From the NCBI GenBank assembly GCA_900551335.1, contig URVO01000002.1:1-20287 (forward strand): a stretch of DNA of 20,287 nt, given 5' to 3'. The notes below the pieces were generated by a model. The model was not told the DNA's origin, did not search any database, and was given only the letters and a program-made list of their open reading frames with translations. A program made the translations under genes and the position numbers. Source of the stretch: an uncultured Phascolarctobacterium sp. GTDB taxonomy: Bacteria; Bacillota; Negativicutes; Acidaminococcales; Acidaminococcaceae. Positions 11,268 through 19,456 of this stretch are shown here, piece by piece. Position 1 is the stretch's first letter; every line of letters begins with the position of its first letter.

Positions 11268-13091
11268 ATGTGTGGTATTGTTGGATTTTGTGGTAAACAG
11301 CAGGCTGCGCCGATTCTGTTAGACGGTCTGTCCAAGCTGGAGTATCGTGGCTATGATTCTGCAGGCCTTGCTGTACGCAATGGCGAGGAGCCTGCGCAGA
11401 TTGTGAAGGCGAAGGGCCGCCTGAAGGCGCTGTACGCTAAAACTAACGGCGGACAAAGCCTCATTGGTACCTGCGGCATCGGTCATACACGCTGGGCAAC
11501 GCACGGCGAGCCGTCTGAGACGAATGCGCATCCGCATGTGAGCGCTGACGGCAATGTTGTGGCAGTGCATAACGGTATTATCGAAAACTATCAGGAGCTG
11601 AAGGAAAAGCTGATTCATAACGGCTACAGCTTCTACTCCCAGACTGATACCGAGGTTGCTGTAAAGCTTATCGATTATTATTATAAAAAATATGACCATA
11701 CGCCGACTGATGCGCTGAGCCATGCTATGGTACGTATCCGCGGCTCCTATGCGCTGGCAGTTATGTTCAAGGAATATCCGGGCGAAATTTATGTAGCACG
11801 TAAGGACAGCCCGATGATTATCGGCGTGCATGACGGCGAATGCTATGTTGCCAGCGACGTTCCGGCTATTTTGAAATATGCGCGTAACGTATACTACATC
11901 GGTAACCTGGAGATGGCGCGTTTGGCGAACGGCCACGTAACCTTCTTCAACCTGGACGAGGAAGAAATCGAAAAACCGCTGACCGAAATCAAATGGGACG
12001 CTGAAGCAGCAGAAAAGGCTGGCTTTGAGCATTTCATGATGAAGGAAATCCATGAGCAGCCTAAGGCTGTACGCGATATGGTTGACGGCAAGCTGGATAT
12101 GAGCGCTGTCGGCCTGAGCGATGACGATATCAAGAAAATCGACCAGATCTGCATTGTTGCCTGCGGCAGTGCTTATCATGTTGGCGTAGCTGCGCAATAT
12201 GTTATTGAAGACCTGGCACAGATTCCTGTACGCACCGAGCTGGCTTCCGAGTTCCGTTATCGCAAGCCGCTGCTGTCGAAAAACGAGCTGGTTATCGTTG
12301 TCAGCCAAAGCGGCGAGACGGCAGACAGCCTGGCAGCTCTGCGTCTGGCGAAGGACAAGGGCATCAAAACCCTGGGCATTGTCAACGTAGTTGGCAGCTC
12401 CATTGCGCGTGAGGCAGACAATGTATTCTATACGCTGGCAGGTCCGGAAATCGCTGTAGCGACGACGAAGGCCTACAGCACTCAGCTCATCGCTGCTTAT
12501 TGCCTGGCAATGCAGTTTGCTAAGGTTCGCGGCACGATTGATGACGCAAAATATGCAGCTCTGTTGGAAGAGCTGGCTCAGCTGCCGGACAAAATCCAAA
12601 AGATTATCGAGGATAAGGAGCGTATCCAATGGTTTGCTGCTAAACAGCTCAACGCGAAGGATATCTTCTTCATCGGTCGTGGTCTGGACTATGCTGTCAG
12701 CCTCGAGGGCAGCCTGAAGATGAAGGAAATCTCTTACATCCACAGCGAAGCCTATGCAGCAGGCGAGCTCAAGCATGGTACCATCAGCCTGATTGAAGAC
12801 GGCACTCTGGTTATCGGCGTGCTGACTCAGGGCGAGTTGTACGAAAAGACCGTCAGCAACATGGTAGAATGCAAGAGCCGTGGCGCTTATCTCATGGGCC
12901 TGACGACCTATGGCAATTACAATATTGAGGACACCGCTGACTTCACCGTTTACATTCCCAAGACCGACGAGCACTTCATGACCAGCCTGGCAGTTATTCC
13001 GCTGCAGCTCATGGGCTACTATGTAAGCGTTGCTAAGGGCCTCGATGTTGATAAACCGCGTAACCTTGCAAAAAGTGTTACCGTAGAATAA
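11268..13091 (+). CDS. glmS: Glutamine-fructose-6-phosphate aminotransferase (isomerizing)
   Basis: GlmS makes glucosamine-6-phosphate from fructose-6-phosphate and glutamine, the first step to UDP-GlcNAc. The 607-residue protein has the N-terminal glutaminase domain with catalytic Cys2 (MCGIVGFCG, then YRGYDSAGLAV and HTRWATHG) and two SIS domains (ACGSAYHVG, VVSQSGETADS, FIGRGLDYAVSLEGSLKMKE, and a C-terminal DVDKPRNLAKSVTVE). All are standard and intact. The RBS is weak (ACGAGGAAA). The 38-nt gap to galE is far too short for a glmS ribozyme, so the ribozyme control common in Firmicutes is absent here. Confidence 0.98.
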   Translation: MCGIVGFCGKQQAAPILLDGLSKLEYRGYDSAGLAVRNGEEPAQIVKAKGRLKALYAKTNGGQSLIGTCGIGHTRWATHGEPSETNAHPHVSADGNVVAVHNGIIENYQELKEKLIHNGYSFYSQTDTEVAVKLIDYYYKKYDHTPTDALSHAMVRIRGSYALAVMFKEYPGEIYVARKDSPMIIGVHDGECYVASDVPAILKYARNVYYIGNLEMARLANGHVTFFNLDEEEIEKPLTEIKWDAEAAEKAGFEHFMMKEIHEQPKAVRDMVDGKLDMSAVGLSDDDIKKIDQICIVACGSAYHVGVAAQYVIEDLAQIPVRTELASEFRYRKPLLSKNELVIVVSQSGETADSLAALRLAKDKGIKTLGIVNVVGSSIAREADNVFYTLAGPEIAVATTKAYSTQLIAAYCLAMQFAKVRGTIDDAKYAALLEELAQLPDKIQKIIEDKERIQWFAAKQLNAKDIFFIGRGLDYAVSLEGSLKMKEISYIHSEAYAAGELKHGTISLIEDGTLVIGVLTQGELYEKTVSNMVECKSRGAYLMGLTTYGNYNIEDTADFTVYIPKTDEHFMTSLAVIPLQLMGYYVSVAKGLDVDKPRNLAKSVTVE

Positions 13092-13111
13092 GATAATTTC
13101 TTCAAAAATAC

Positions 13112-13140
13112 TTGCATAAAACATCATAGTATGTTAGAAT
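13112..13140 (+). promoter_or_regulatory. Promoter for rpsT
   Basis: TTGCAT (13112-13117), 17 nt and TAGAAT (13135-13140) with a TGt extension make a strong sigma-A promoter. The predicted start near 13147 gives a leader of about 30 nt. Confidence 0.8.
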
Positions 13141-13175
13141 ATTGCAGTACAAGAATATTCAGGAGGTGAAATTCG

Positions 13176-13436
13176 TTGCCGAACATTAAATCTTCCATCC
13201 GCAGTGTAAAGACCGACGCAGAACGTCGTGCTAAAAACGCTCCGATTAAGGCCGCTCTCCGCAATGCAGCTCGCAAAGTAGAAGCTCTGGCTGCTAACGG
13301 TGCTAAAGAAGACGCTCAAGCTACTATGGCTGCTGCTACCGGTTTGCTCGATAAAGCAGCTCGCAAAGGCATTATCCATAAGAATGCTGCAGCTCGCAAA
13401 AAATCCAGACTTGCAAAGAAAATTAACGCTCTTTAA
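13176..13436 (+). CDS. rpsT: 30S ribosomal protein S20, TTG start
   Basis: The 86-residue basic helical protein binds 16S rRNA early in small-subunit assembly. The sequence MPNIKSSIRSVKTDAERRAKN, the central VEALAANGAKEDAQATMAAA and the tail GIIHKNAAARKKSRLAKKI are those of S20. TTG is the only sensible start: AGGAGGTGA (13161-13169) is at the right distance and the S20 N terminus begins there. E. coli rpsT also starts with UUG, which is tied to its autogenous control, so a rare start codon may serve the same purpose here. Confidence 0.98.
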   Translation: MPNIKSSIRSVKTDAERRAKNAPIKAALRNAARKVEALAANGAKEDAQATMAAATGLLDKAARKGIIHKNAAARKKSRLAKKINAL

Positions 13437-13452
13437 TTTTTAAACAAGCGGG

Positions 13453-13479
13453 CCTGCCCTGAAAAGGGCAGGTTTTTTT
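13453..13479 (+). terminator. Rho-independent terminator of rpsT
   Basis: CCTGCCCT (13453-13460) and AGGGCAGG (13465-13472) form a perfect 8-bp stem with a GAAA tetraloop, followed by seven T. Confidence 0.96.
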
Positions 13480-13501
13480 GCATTTCCAGGGTAAATTCCG
13501 C

Positions 13502-13532
13502 TTGACTTTGAGCTGACTCTAAGTGTTACAAT
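13502..13532 (+). promoter_or_regulatory. MerR-type promoter/operator with 19-nt spacer
   Basis: TTGACT (13502-13507) and TACAAT (13527-13532) are 19 nt apart, the overlong spacer characteristic of promoters activated by MerR-family proteins through DNA untwisting. Inside the spacer region lies the inverted repeat ACTTTGAG-CTGA-CTCTAAGT, the expected dyad. It controls the MerR-like gene just downstream, so autoregulation is very likely. Confidence 0.82.
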
Positions 13533-13569
13533 ATAGGCAAATAAAGCTCTGCTATTGGAGGTTATTGCT

Positions 13570-13944
13570 ATGAAGATTAACGAGGTCAGCAAATTATATG
13601 ATATCAGCGCAGACACGCTGCGTTATTATGAGCGCATTGGCCTGATTCCGCCTGTGACGCGCAATGAGAGCGGTATCCGAGATTACAGCGAGGCTGACTG
13701 CAATTGGGTGCAGTTCGCCAAATGTATGCGTGGCGCAGGGCTGTCGGTGGAAAGCCTGATTGAATATGTGACGCTGTTTGGCGAGGGCGACAAGACGCGC
13801 GCAGCCCGCAAGGAGATTCTTATCGAGGAGCGTGCTAAGCTTGTGGAGCGCATGGCGCAGATGCAGGAAACGCTTGATAAGCTGAACTGGAAAATTGAAC
13901 ATTATTATAAGTGTACAGAGTTTGAGGATACGAAGCTGAAATGA
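13570..13944 (+). CDS. MerR-family transcriptional regulator
   Basis: The 124-residue protein has the N-terminal winged helix-turn-helix MKINEVSKLYDISADTLRYYERIGLIPP with wing NESGIRDYSEADCNWVQFAKCMRGAGLSV (given here in two parts: NESGIRDYSEADC and NWVQFAKCMRGAGLSV), then a long dimerisation coiled coil (about 80-118) and a short tail. Cys residues occur at about 44, 52 and 115, but no obvious metal-binding pair, so it is closest to the AdhR/NmlR-like group that senses aldehydes or related stress; this is uncertain. The ATG at 13570 is preferred over a TTG at 13555 because GGAGG (13557-13561) fits only the ATG. It is monocistronic; no other target is next to it. Confidence 0.9.
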   Translation: MKINEVSKLYDISADTLRYYERIGLIPPVTRNESGIRDYSEADCNWVQFAKCMRGAGLSVESLIEYVTLFGEGDKTRAARKEILIEERAKLVERMAQMQETLDKLNWKIEHYYKCTEFEDTKLK

Positions 13945-13953
13945 GTGCATAAG

Positions 13954-13982
13954 AAAAGCGCGGAGGCAGTCCGCGCTTTTTT
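13954..13982 (+). terminator. Rho-independent terminator of the MerR-family gene
   Basis: AAAAGCGCGGA (13954-13964) pairs with TCCGCGCTTTT (13970-13980), an 11-bp stem with loop GGCAG and a T-run that continues into the next promoter. Confidence 0.95.
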
Positions 13983-14009
13983 GCTTTCTCCTGACGATAA
14001 TGTTATAAT
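13981..14009 (+). promoter_or_regulatory. Promoter for the M20 peptidase gene
   Basis: TTGCTT (13981-13986), 17 nt and TATAAT (14004-14009) give a predicted start near 14016. The -35 directly abuts the T-run of the preceding terminator. Confidence 0.72.
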
Positions 14010-14041
14010 AAGCTCATACTTTATTTCACGAGGTGACTAAA

Positions 14042-15130
14042 TTGATTAACAAAGACAGATTGATAAACGAATTTATAGAGCTGGTAAGCATTCCCTGCCC
14101 CAGCAAGGGCGAGAAGGAAGAGGCGGAGCTGATTATGGCGAAGCTGCGCGAGCTTGGTCTGGAGCCGGAGATGGACAAGGCCGACGAAAAGACCGGCGGC
14201 AACTGCGGTAATGTTTGGGCCTATGTGAAGGGCAATGTTCCTGATGCACCGCGCCTGTTCTTTGAGGCACACATGGACTCTGTAGCGCCGACGACGGGCA
14301 CGAAGGTTGTCCGCAAGGACGGCGTGCTTTACAGCGATGGTACGACCACGCTTGGCGGTGACGACAAGGTTGGCATTGCTGCTATGCTGGAGGCAGTACG
14401 CGCGCTGAAGGAGGACGGTGTGCCGCATGGCGATGTGCAGCTGTGCTTCACCATCAGCGAGGAGATTGGCTGCCTGGGCGTAGTTAATCTCGACAAATCC
14501 TGGATTAAGGCTGATTATGGCTATTGCATGGATATCGGCGGCGACCCCGGCGAAATCACCTATGCTGCACCGAAGCTGTACGATATTTATGTAACCGTCA
14601 AGGGCAAGTCTGCTCATGCAGGCATTGCGCCGGAGGAGGGCGTGAACGCGATTATGCTGGCAGCAGAGGCTTTGAGCAAGCTGCCCGGTTATGGCCGTCT
14701 GGACGCAGAGACGACGTTCAATATCGGTATGTTCAACGCAGGCATTGGCACGAACATCGTCTGTCCTGAGGCTAAGTTCGTTATCGATATGCGCTCCTTG
14801 AACGTTCCGCGTCTGGAGGCGCTGAAGGATTCCACCATGGCGCTGATTAAAGAGGTTGTTGAGGGCTGTCCTGCTGTAGAGCTGAACAAGGACCACGAGT
14901 GCATCAGGCTGGCAGCGAGCGCAGCCGAGAAGCTGGGCTTACCTGTAGAGCTGAAAACCACCGGCGGCTGCAGCGACGGCAACTATCTGTGCGGCTACGG
15001 TCTGCCCTGCGGCTTATTGGCAACGGGCATGAGCAACGTGCATACCACTGAGGAATACCTGAAGGAAGAGGATTTGTACAACACTGCTCGCTGGACTTAT
15101 GAAATCATTAAGGAAGCAGCAGCAAAATAA
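14042..15130 (+). CDS. PepT-like M20 family metallopeptidase, TTG start
   Basis: This is a cytosolic di-zinc aminopeptidase of the peptidase T/YqjE type that trims tri- or other small peptides. The 362-residue protein shows the metal and catalytic residues in order: His77 and Asp79 (FEAHMDSV), bridging Asp107 (TTLGGDDKVG), catalytic Glu140 and ligand Glu141 (ISEEIGCLG), Asp164 (CMDIGGDPG) and His334 (SNVHTTEEY). The dimerisation domain in the middle contains KSAHAGIAPEEGVNAI. TTG 14042 is the best start: GAGGTGA (14030-14036) ends 5 nt before it. A GTG at 14033 lies inside the ribosome binding site and is rejected. Confidence 0.93.
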   Translation: MINKDRLINEFIELVSIPCPSKGEKEEAELIMAKLRELGLEPEMDKADEKTGGNCGNVWAYVKGNVPDAPRLFFEAHMDSVAPTTGTKVVRKDGVLYSDGTTTLGGDDKVGIAAMLEAVRALKEDGVPHGDVQLCFTISEEIGCLGVVNLDKSWIKADYGYCMDIGGDPGEITYAAPKLYDIYVTVKGKSAHAGIAPEEGVNAIMLAAEALSKLPGYGRLDAETTFNIGMFNAGIGTNIVCPEAKFVIDMRSLNVPRLEALKDSTMALIKEVVEGCPAVELNKDHECIRLAASAAEKLGLPVELKTTGGCSDGNYLCGYGLPCGLLATGMSNVHTTEEYLKEEDLYNTARWTYEIIKEAAAK

Positions 15131-15142
15131 AAGATAATAGTG

Positions 15143-15215
15143 GAGCTGATGGGAATACCCCTCTGTCGCTGTCGGCAGAGAGGGTATGAGCGCATCAGCT
15201 CTCTTTTTATTTTTT
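15143..15215 (+). terminator. Composite long terminator of the peptidase gene
   Basis: Outer arms GAGCTGATG (15143-15151) and CATCAGCTC (15193-15201) form 9 bp, followed by TCTTTTTATTTTTT. Inside them a second hairpin, ATACCC-CTCTG (15155-15165) with CAGAG-A-GGGTAT (15176-15187), forms 11 bp with one bulge. The insert makes this terminator unusually tall. Confidence 0.85.
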
Positions 15216-15252
15216 AAACTTCACTTTCTGTTCAACACTTGCCTTTGATTTA

Positions 15253-15261
15253 TGTTATAAT
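15253..15261 (+). promoter_or_regulatory. Extended -10 promoter for the esterase-rnr-smpB operon
   Basis: TGTTATAAT (TGn plus perfect TATAAT at 15256-15261) is present. No good -35 is found at 17 nt; TTCAAC (15231-15236) is 19 nt away. Predicted start is near 15268. Confidence 0.6.
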
Positions 15262-15296
15262 ATAACTTGTATAAGTATATAGTTGAGGTGAAACTG

Positions 15297-16037
15297 TTGC
15301 AAGTTATAGATGGTGCAAAAACCTTTCTGCTGGAAGGAAGCAATAGAAAAGCGGTGCTTTTGATTCATGGCTATACGGGCACGCCGTCGGAGATGCTGCC
15401 GCTCGGCAATTATCTGAATCAGCTGGGCTATACGGTGTTGTGCAGGCGTCTGCCAGGCCATGGCACGAGCGTAGGCGACCTGGAGCGCACGACAGCGGAG
15501 GATTGGTATTCTGCAGCAAAGGATGCCTGTGAGGGCCTTCTGGGGCGCTATGAGGACGTGTATGTGGCAGGCCTGTCGATGGGCGGACTGCTGGCCATCA
15601 AGCTGGCGGCGCTGCTGCCGGTGAAGAAGGCGGCCTTTATCTCGACACCTATTTATGTACAGGATAAGCGTGCGCCGCTGCTGCCGCTGCTGCGCTTTTT
15701 TATACACTACCTGCCTAAGTTCAAGAAGAATTATCATGAGCTGGACAAATATTGCATTTCCTACGACAGAATGCCGACGAAGCCGCTTATGAGCCTGTTT
15801 GCGCTGCTCAAGGAGTGCAAACAGAAGCTTTTGGGACGGATTAATATTCCCTGCCTTGTGCTGCAGTCTAAGGTTGAGCACACGGTGAAGCCCAAGAGCG
15901 CGGAATATATTTATGACAACCTGCGGACAGCGGTGAAGAAGCTGGTCTGGTTCAGGCACAGCGGCCATATTTTGACGCTGGACGTGGAGCATGAGCAGGT
16001 TTTTTGTGAGATAGCAAGTTTTTTTGAGGAACCATAA
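15297..16037 (+). CDS. Carboxylesterase, Est30/YvaK type alpha/beta hydrolase, TTG start
   Basis: The 246-residue protein matches the Firmicute carboxylesterase next to rnr-smpB (Est30 of Geobacillus, YvaK of Bacillus), which hydrolyses short to medium acyl esters. Visible are the oxyanion loop LLIHGYTGTP, the nucleophile elbow GLSMGG with Ser94, and HSGHILTLD with His224. Where Est30 has its catalytic Asp, this protein has Glu194 (SKVEHTVKP), an unusual but workable acid. Start TTG 15297 lies 5 nt after GAGGTGA (15285-15291); an in-frame TTG at 15267 would add 10 residues without ribosome binding site. Its stop is followed within 2 nt by the thioesterase ATG. Confidence 0.9.
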   Translation: MQVIDGAKTFLLEGSNRKAVLLIHGYTGTPSEMLPLGNYLNQLGYTVLCRRLPGHGTSVGDLERTTAEDWYSAAKDACEGLLGRYEDVYVAGLSMGGLLAIKLAALLPVKKAAFISTPIYVQDKRAPLLPLLRFFIHYLPKFKKNYHELDKYCISYDRMPTKPLMSLFALLKECKQKLLGRINIPCLVLQSKVEHTVKPKSAEYIYDNLRTAVKKLVWFRHSGHILTLDVEHEQVFCEIASFFEEP

Positions 16038-16038
16038 G

Positions 16039-16497
16039 ATGGATAAAACAATTTTAGAGAATAATGCTTATAGCTGGTGCTTTGCCTGCGGCAAGGATAA
16101 CCCGACGGGCCTGCATATGCGCTTTGAGCTTGATGATGACAAGTGCACGGCTTATTTTACGCCGCGCAGAGAGCATCAAAGCTATCCCGGCCGTATGCAC
16201 GGAGGTCTGGTGGCCGTGCTGCTCGACGAGGTGACGGGCAACTATCTTTTTGCGAAGGAGGGCAAGCCTTCCTATACGGCGAAGATCGAAATCCGCTACC
16301 GTCAGCCGCTGGCTATTGGCGAAGAGGTTGTCTGCACCGGGCGTGAGCTCAGGCGCAAGGGGCGTCTTGTCGAAATGCAGGGGACAATCTGCAAAAAGGA
16401 CGGAACGCTGCTGGCGGAATGCCTGTCGAAGATGATGATTGTGGACGAAGCGCCGCAGCCGTCGCGCAAGCTCGCAGCAGGCGAGGGTGAAGAATAG
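16039..16497 (+). CDS. Hotdog-fold thioesterase (PaaI-like)
   Basis: The 152-residue protein has a hotdog fold: N-terminal SWCFACGKDNPTGLHMRFEL, the central helix motif MHGGLVAVLLDEVTGNY, and strands KIEIRYRQPLAIGEEV and LLAECLSKMMIVDE. PaaI/YbgC-type members hydrolyse acyl-CoA thioesters; the substrate here is unknown. CFACG plus GLHMRF is common in this subgroup. The ATG at 16039 overlaps the operon junction: the esterase stop ends at 16037, and GAGGA (16026-16030) is inside the esterase gene. Translational coupling is likely. It separates est from rnr, which are adjacent in Bacillus-type clusters. Confidence 0.87.
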   Translation: MDKTILENNAYSWCFACGKDNPTGLHMRFELDDDKCTAYFTPRREHQSYPGRMHGGLVAVLLDEVTGNYLFAKEGKPSYTAKIEIRYRQPLAIGEEVVCTGRELRRKGRLVEMQGTICKKDGTLLAECLSKMMIVDEAPQPSRKLAAGEGEE

Positions 16498-16511
16498 TAG
16501 AGGTAAACATT

Positions 16512-18878
16512 ATGCAGACGAAAGATGTACGTGAAAAAATTTTAAGCTTTATGCGTGAGGAAAGCTATGCGCCGATGACCTCGGAGGAGCTGGTGGATGC
16601 GCTGGGGCGTGAGGTGAATCCCAACAAGTTTTGGGACGAGCTGCTGGCGCTGGAGCAGAACGGCGAGATTATCAGGACGCGCTTCGATACCTACGGCCTG
16701 CCTGAGAAGATGGGCCTGGTGGCAGGACGATTCCAGCTTACGAGCAAGGGCTTTGGCTTCGTTATCCCGGATAACAAGGGCGACAGGCCGGACGTGTTCA
16801 TTCCGCCGCGCGCTCTGCATGGCGCGATGAACAATGACCGTGTGCTGGCGCGGGTGAACGCTGCGGCGCAGGGCAAAAAGCCTGAGGGCGAGATTCTGCG
16901 TATTATCACGCATGCGAACAACAAGGTTGTGGGCATCTTCACTCAGAGTGAGGATTTTGCCTTTGTAACGCCTGACGACAAGCGCATTGGTCAGGACGTA
17001 TATATTATGCGCAAAAATTTCAATGGCGCGAAGGACGGACAGAAGGTCGTTGTCGAAATCACCGAATGGCCGCAGGAGCATCGCAAGGCCGAGGGCAAGG
17101 TTACCGAGGTTTTGGGCAATATTGGTGATGTGGGCCTGGAGATTTTGTCGATTATCAAGCAAAATGACCTGCCGCTGACCTTCCCGGACGAGGTGCTCGA
17201 GGCGTCGCGCAAGGTGCCAAAGACGATTAAAAAGAGCGAGCTGGCAGGCCGCCGTGACCTGCGTGAGCGCACTGTCGTGACTGTCGACGGCGAGGACGCG
17301 AAGGACCTGGACGATGCTGTTTACGTAGAGCAGCTGAGCGAAAATGAATATCTGCTGGGCGTTTATATTGCAGACGTCAGCTATTATGTTACCGAGGACA
17401 GCATTCTGGATAAGGAAGCACGCGACCGCGGCACCAGCGTTTATCTTGTCGACCGCGTGCTGCCGATGCTGCCGGAGCGCTTGTCGAACGGTATCTGCAG
17501 CCTGAACGCAGGCGAGGACCGCCTGTCTATGGCCTGCGAGATGCATATAGATAAGCTGGGCAAGGTGCTCAGCTACGAGATTTTCCCGGCGGTTATCAAT
17601 GTACGCCATCGCCTGAGCTATAACATCGTGAGAGCGATTTTGGCAGGCGATAAGGAGCTGTGCGAAAAATATGCAGACATCCTGCCCATGGTGGCACATA
17701 TGGACGAGCTGCGCCAGATTCTGCATGACAAGCGTGCGCGTCGTGGTGCGGTGGACTTCGATTTGCCGGAGCAGAAGGTTATTCTTGACGAGAAGCTGCA
17801 TCCTATCGATATCGTGCAGCGCATACATGGCAATGCCGAGTCGATTATTGAGGAGTTCATGCTGGCGGCGAACGAGACGGTAGCGCAGCATATGTTTAAT
17901 CAGCACTGGCCGTTTATTTACCGCGTGCATGACCTGCCGAATGAAGAAAAGATGCAGGATTTTGCGAAGCTGCTGGCTAACTTTAATATCAAGTTCATCG
18001 TCAAGGAAGAAACGGAGCCGAAGGATATTCAGCAGGCCGTGAAGGAAATCGCCGGCCGTCCGGAGGAGCGTCTGGTGACGACGGTGGCGCTGCGCTCGAT
18101 GAAGCAGGCAGTCTATCAGACGGACAACATCGGTCACTTTGGCCTGGCGGCGAAGTATTATACGCATTTCACTTCGCCTATCCGCCGTTATCCTGACCTT
18201 ATCGTGCACCGCCTGCTGCGTGCGTGGATGGCTAAGCCGACGCTGAAGCAGGACGATGCCGAAAAGCTGGAGGATAAGCTGGATATGATTGCCGAGCATT
18301 CGTCCGTGCGCGAGCGTGCGGCGGCAGATGCCGAGCGTGCGACCGTCGACCTGAAGATGTGCGAATATATGGCAGACCATATTGGCGAGGAATATGACGG
18401 CGTTATCTCCGGCGTGACGGCGTTTGGCATGTTTGTCGAGCTGCCGAACGGCGTAGAGGGCCTGGTGCATATCTCCAGCCTGATGGACGATTACTACGAA
18501 TATTATGAGGAGCGCTACGCCCTCGTGGGCACGCACAGCGGTAATACCTATAGACTAGGCGACAAGGTGCGTATCGAGGTGTTGCAGGTCAATATCAGCG
18601 ATGTGAGCATTGATTTCATCATGGCCGGGGAGAACGCAGGCGTGCGCGAGCATATTCGCCAGCAGCTGCTGATGAAGCAGAAGCCGAGCAGCGGCTTTAG
18701 CAGCAAGCGAGCTGCGCTGAGCGCGGAAACGCAGAAGAAAAAGCATTCGCGCAAGGGTGCGAAGAATAAGGAGGCCGGACGCCGCAGTGCTAAGCACGGC
18801 AAGCCTGCACCGAAGAGCAGTGCTAAGAGCAGCAAGTCCGGTAAGAAGAGTCGGAAGAGGAATAGGAAAAGCAGATAA
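16512..18878 (+). CDS. rnr: Ribonuclease R
   Basis: RNase R is a processive 3'-5' exoribonuclease that degrades structured RNA and, with SmpB-tmRNA, non-stop mRNAs. The 788-residue protein has an N-terminal helix-turn-helix (about 1-65), a cold-shock domain (about 68-130, [17 protein letters not shown]), a second OB domain, the RNB catalytic domain beginning near 230 with [13 protein letters not shown] (Asp259, 265, 267, 268), [16 protein letters not shown] near the end of RNB, an S1 domain (about 625-710) and a lysine/serine-rich tail (about 720-788) typical of RNase R. It starts 14 nt after the thioesterase stop and ends 2 nt before smpB. Confidence 0.97.
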   Translation: MQTKDVREKILSFMREESYAPMTSEELVDALGREVNPNKFWDELLALEQNGEIIRTRFDTYGLPEKMGLVAGRFQLTSKGFGFVIPDNKGDRPDVFIPPRALHGAMNNDRVLARVNAAAQGKKPEGEILRIITHANNKVVGIFTQSEDFAFVTPDDKRIGQDVYIMRKNFNGAKDGQKVVVEITEWPQEHRKAEGKVTEVLGNIGDVGLEILSIIKQNDLPLTFPDEVLEASRKVPKTIKKSELAGRRDLRERTVVTVDGEDAKDLDDAVYVEQLSENEYLLGVYIADVSYYVTEDSILDKEARDRGTSVYLVDRVLPMLPERLSNGICSLNAGEDRLSMACEMHIDKLGKVLSYEIFPAVINVRHRLSYNIVRAILAGDKELCEKYADILPMVAHMDELRQILHDKRARRGAVDFDLPEQKVILDEKLHPIDIVQRIHGNAESIIEEFMLAANETVAQHMFNQHWPFIYRVHDLPNEEKMQDFAKLLANFNIKFIVKEETEPKDIQQAVKEIAGRPEERLVTTVALRSMKQAVYQTDNIGHFGLAAKYYTHFTSPIRRYPDLIVHRLLRAWMAKPTLKQDDAEKLEDKLDMIAEHSSVRERAAADAERATVDLKMCEYMADHIGEEYDGVISGVTAFGMFVELPNGVEGLVHISSLMDDYYEYYEERYALVGTHSGNTYRLGDKVRIEVLQVNISDVSIDFIMAGENAGVREHIRQQLLMKQKPSSGFSSKRAALSAETQKKKHSRKGAKNKEAGRRSAKHGKPAPKSSAKSSKSGKKSRKRNRKSR

Positions 18879-18880
18879 TT

Positions 18881-19348
18881 ATGGCAGAAGAAAAGATTAA
18901 AATTATAGCAGAAAACCGTAAGGCACGCCATGACTTTACGATTTATGAAACCTTTGAGGCCGGCATTTCTCTGACCGGCACAGAGGTGAAGTCGCTGCGT
19001 GCAGGCAAGGCGAATATGAAGGACAGCTATGCGCAGGTAACGCGCAGGGCGGAGGTCTTTGTTTATAACCTGCACATCAGTCCCTATGACCATGGCAACA
19101 TCTTTAACCATGACCCGCTGCGCAGCCGTCGCCTGCTTTTGCATCGCGCCGAAATCAATAAGCTTATCGGCAAGGTGAAGGAGAAGGGCTATGCGCTGGT
19201 GCCGCTTAAGCTGTACTTTAAGCATGGTCTGGTGAAGCTGGAGCTGGCGCTGGCGGTGGGCAAGAAGCTCTACGATAAGCGTCAGGATATGGCGAAGCGC
19301 GATGCGAAGCGCGAGATGGAGCGAGCGCTGAAGGAGAGGAATCGCTGA
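18881..19348 (+). CDS. smpB: SsrA-binding protein SmpB
   Basis: SmpB binds the tRNA-like part of tmRNA and brings it to stalled ribosomes. The 155-residue protein has the usual OB-fold core ([41 protein letters not shown] split across the early strands, [17 protein letters not shown]) and the basic C-terminal helix ([20 protein letters not shown]) that fills the empty mRNA channel. It is 2 nt downstream of rnr, so translation is coupled. Its partner RNA gene ssrA follows 108 nt downstream under its own promoter. Confidence 0.98.
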   Translation: MAEEKIKIIAENRKARHDFTIYETFEAGISLTGTEVKSLRAGKANMKDSYAQVTRRAEVFVYNLHISPYDHGNIFNHDPLRSRRLLLHRAEINKLIGKVKEKGYALVPLKLYFKHGLVKLELALAVGKKLYDKRQDMAKRDAKREMERALKERNR

Positions 19349-19384
19349 GAGGCGAATGTTTACAATTTCTTCAAAAGCTGGCGT

Positions 19385-19413
19385 TTGACTTTTTGATTAA
19401 TTCATAGTACAAT
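19385..19413 (+). promoter_or_regulatory. Promoter of ssrA
   Basis: TTGACT (19385-19390), 17 nt and TACAAT (19408-19413) predict a start near 19420. The precursor would carry a hairpin TATCGG/CCGATA (about 19426-19445) before the mature 5' end, a likely RNase processing mark. Confidence 0.8.
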
Positions 19414-19456
19414 ATCAATATAGCGTATCGGCTCTTTACCGATATATTCCCTATTT

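Noticed and set aside
14033..14035. GTG start for the M20 peptidase
   Set aside because: The GTG is part of the GAGGTGA ribosome binding site of the TTG at 14042.
16542..18536. A 664-codon open frame on the minus strand across rnr, and similar ones across glmS (11319-13127) and the aminotransferase (1604-2611)
   Set aside because: They are antisense shadows: the sense genes avoid TTA, CTA and TCA codons, which leaves the opposite frame open. The sense frames encode well-known conserved proteins, and the shadow translations show no domain.
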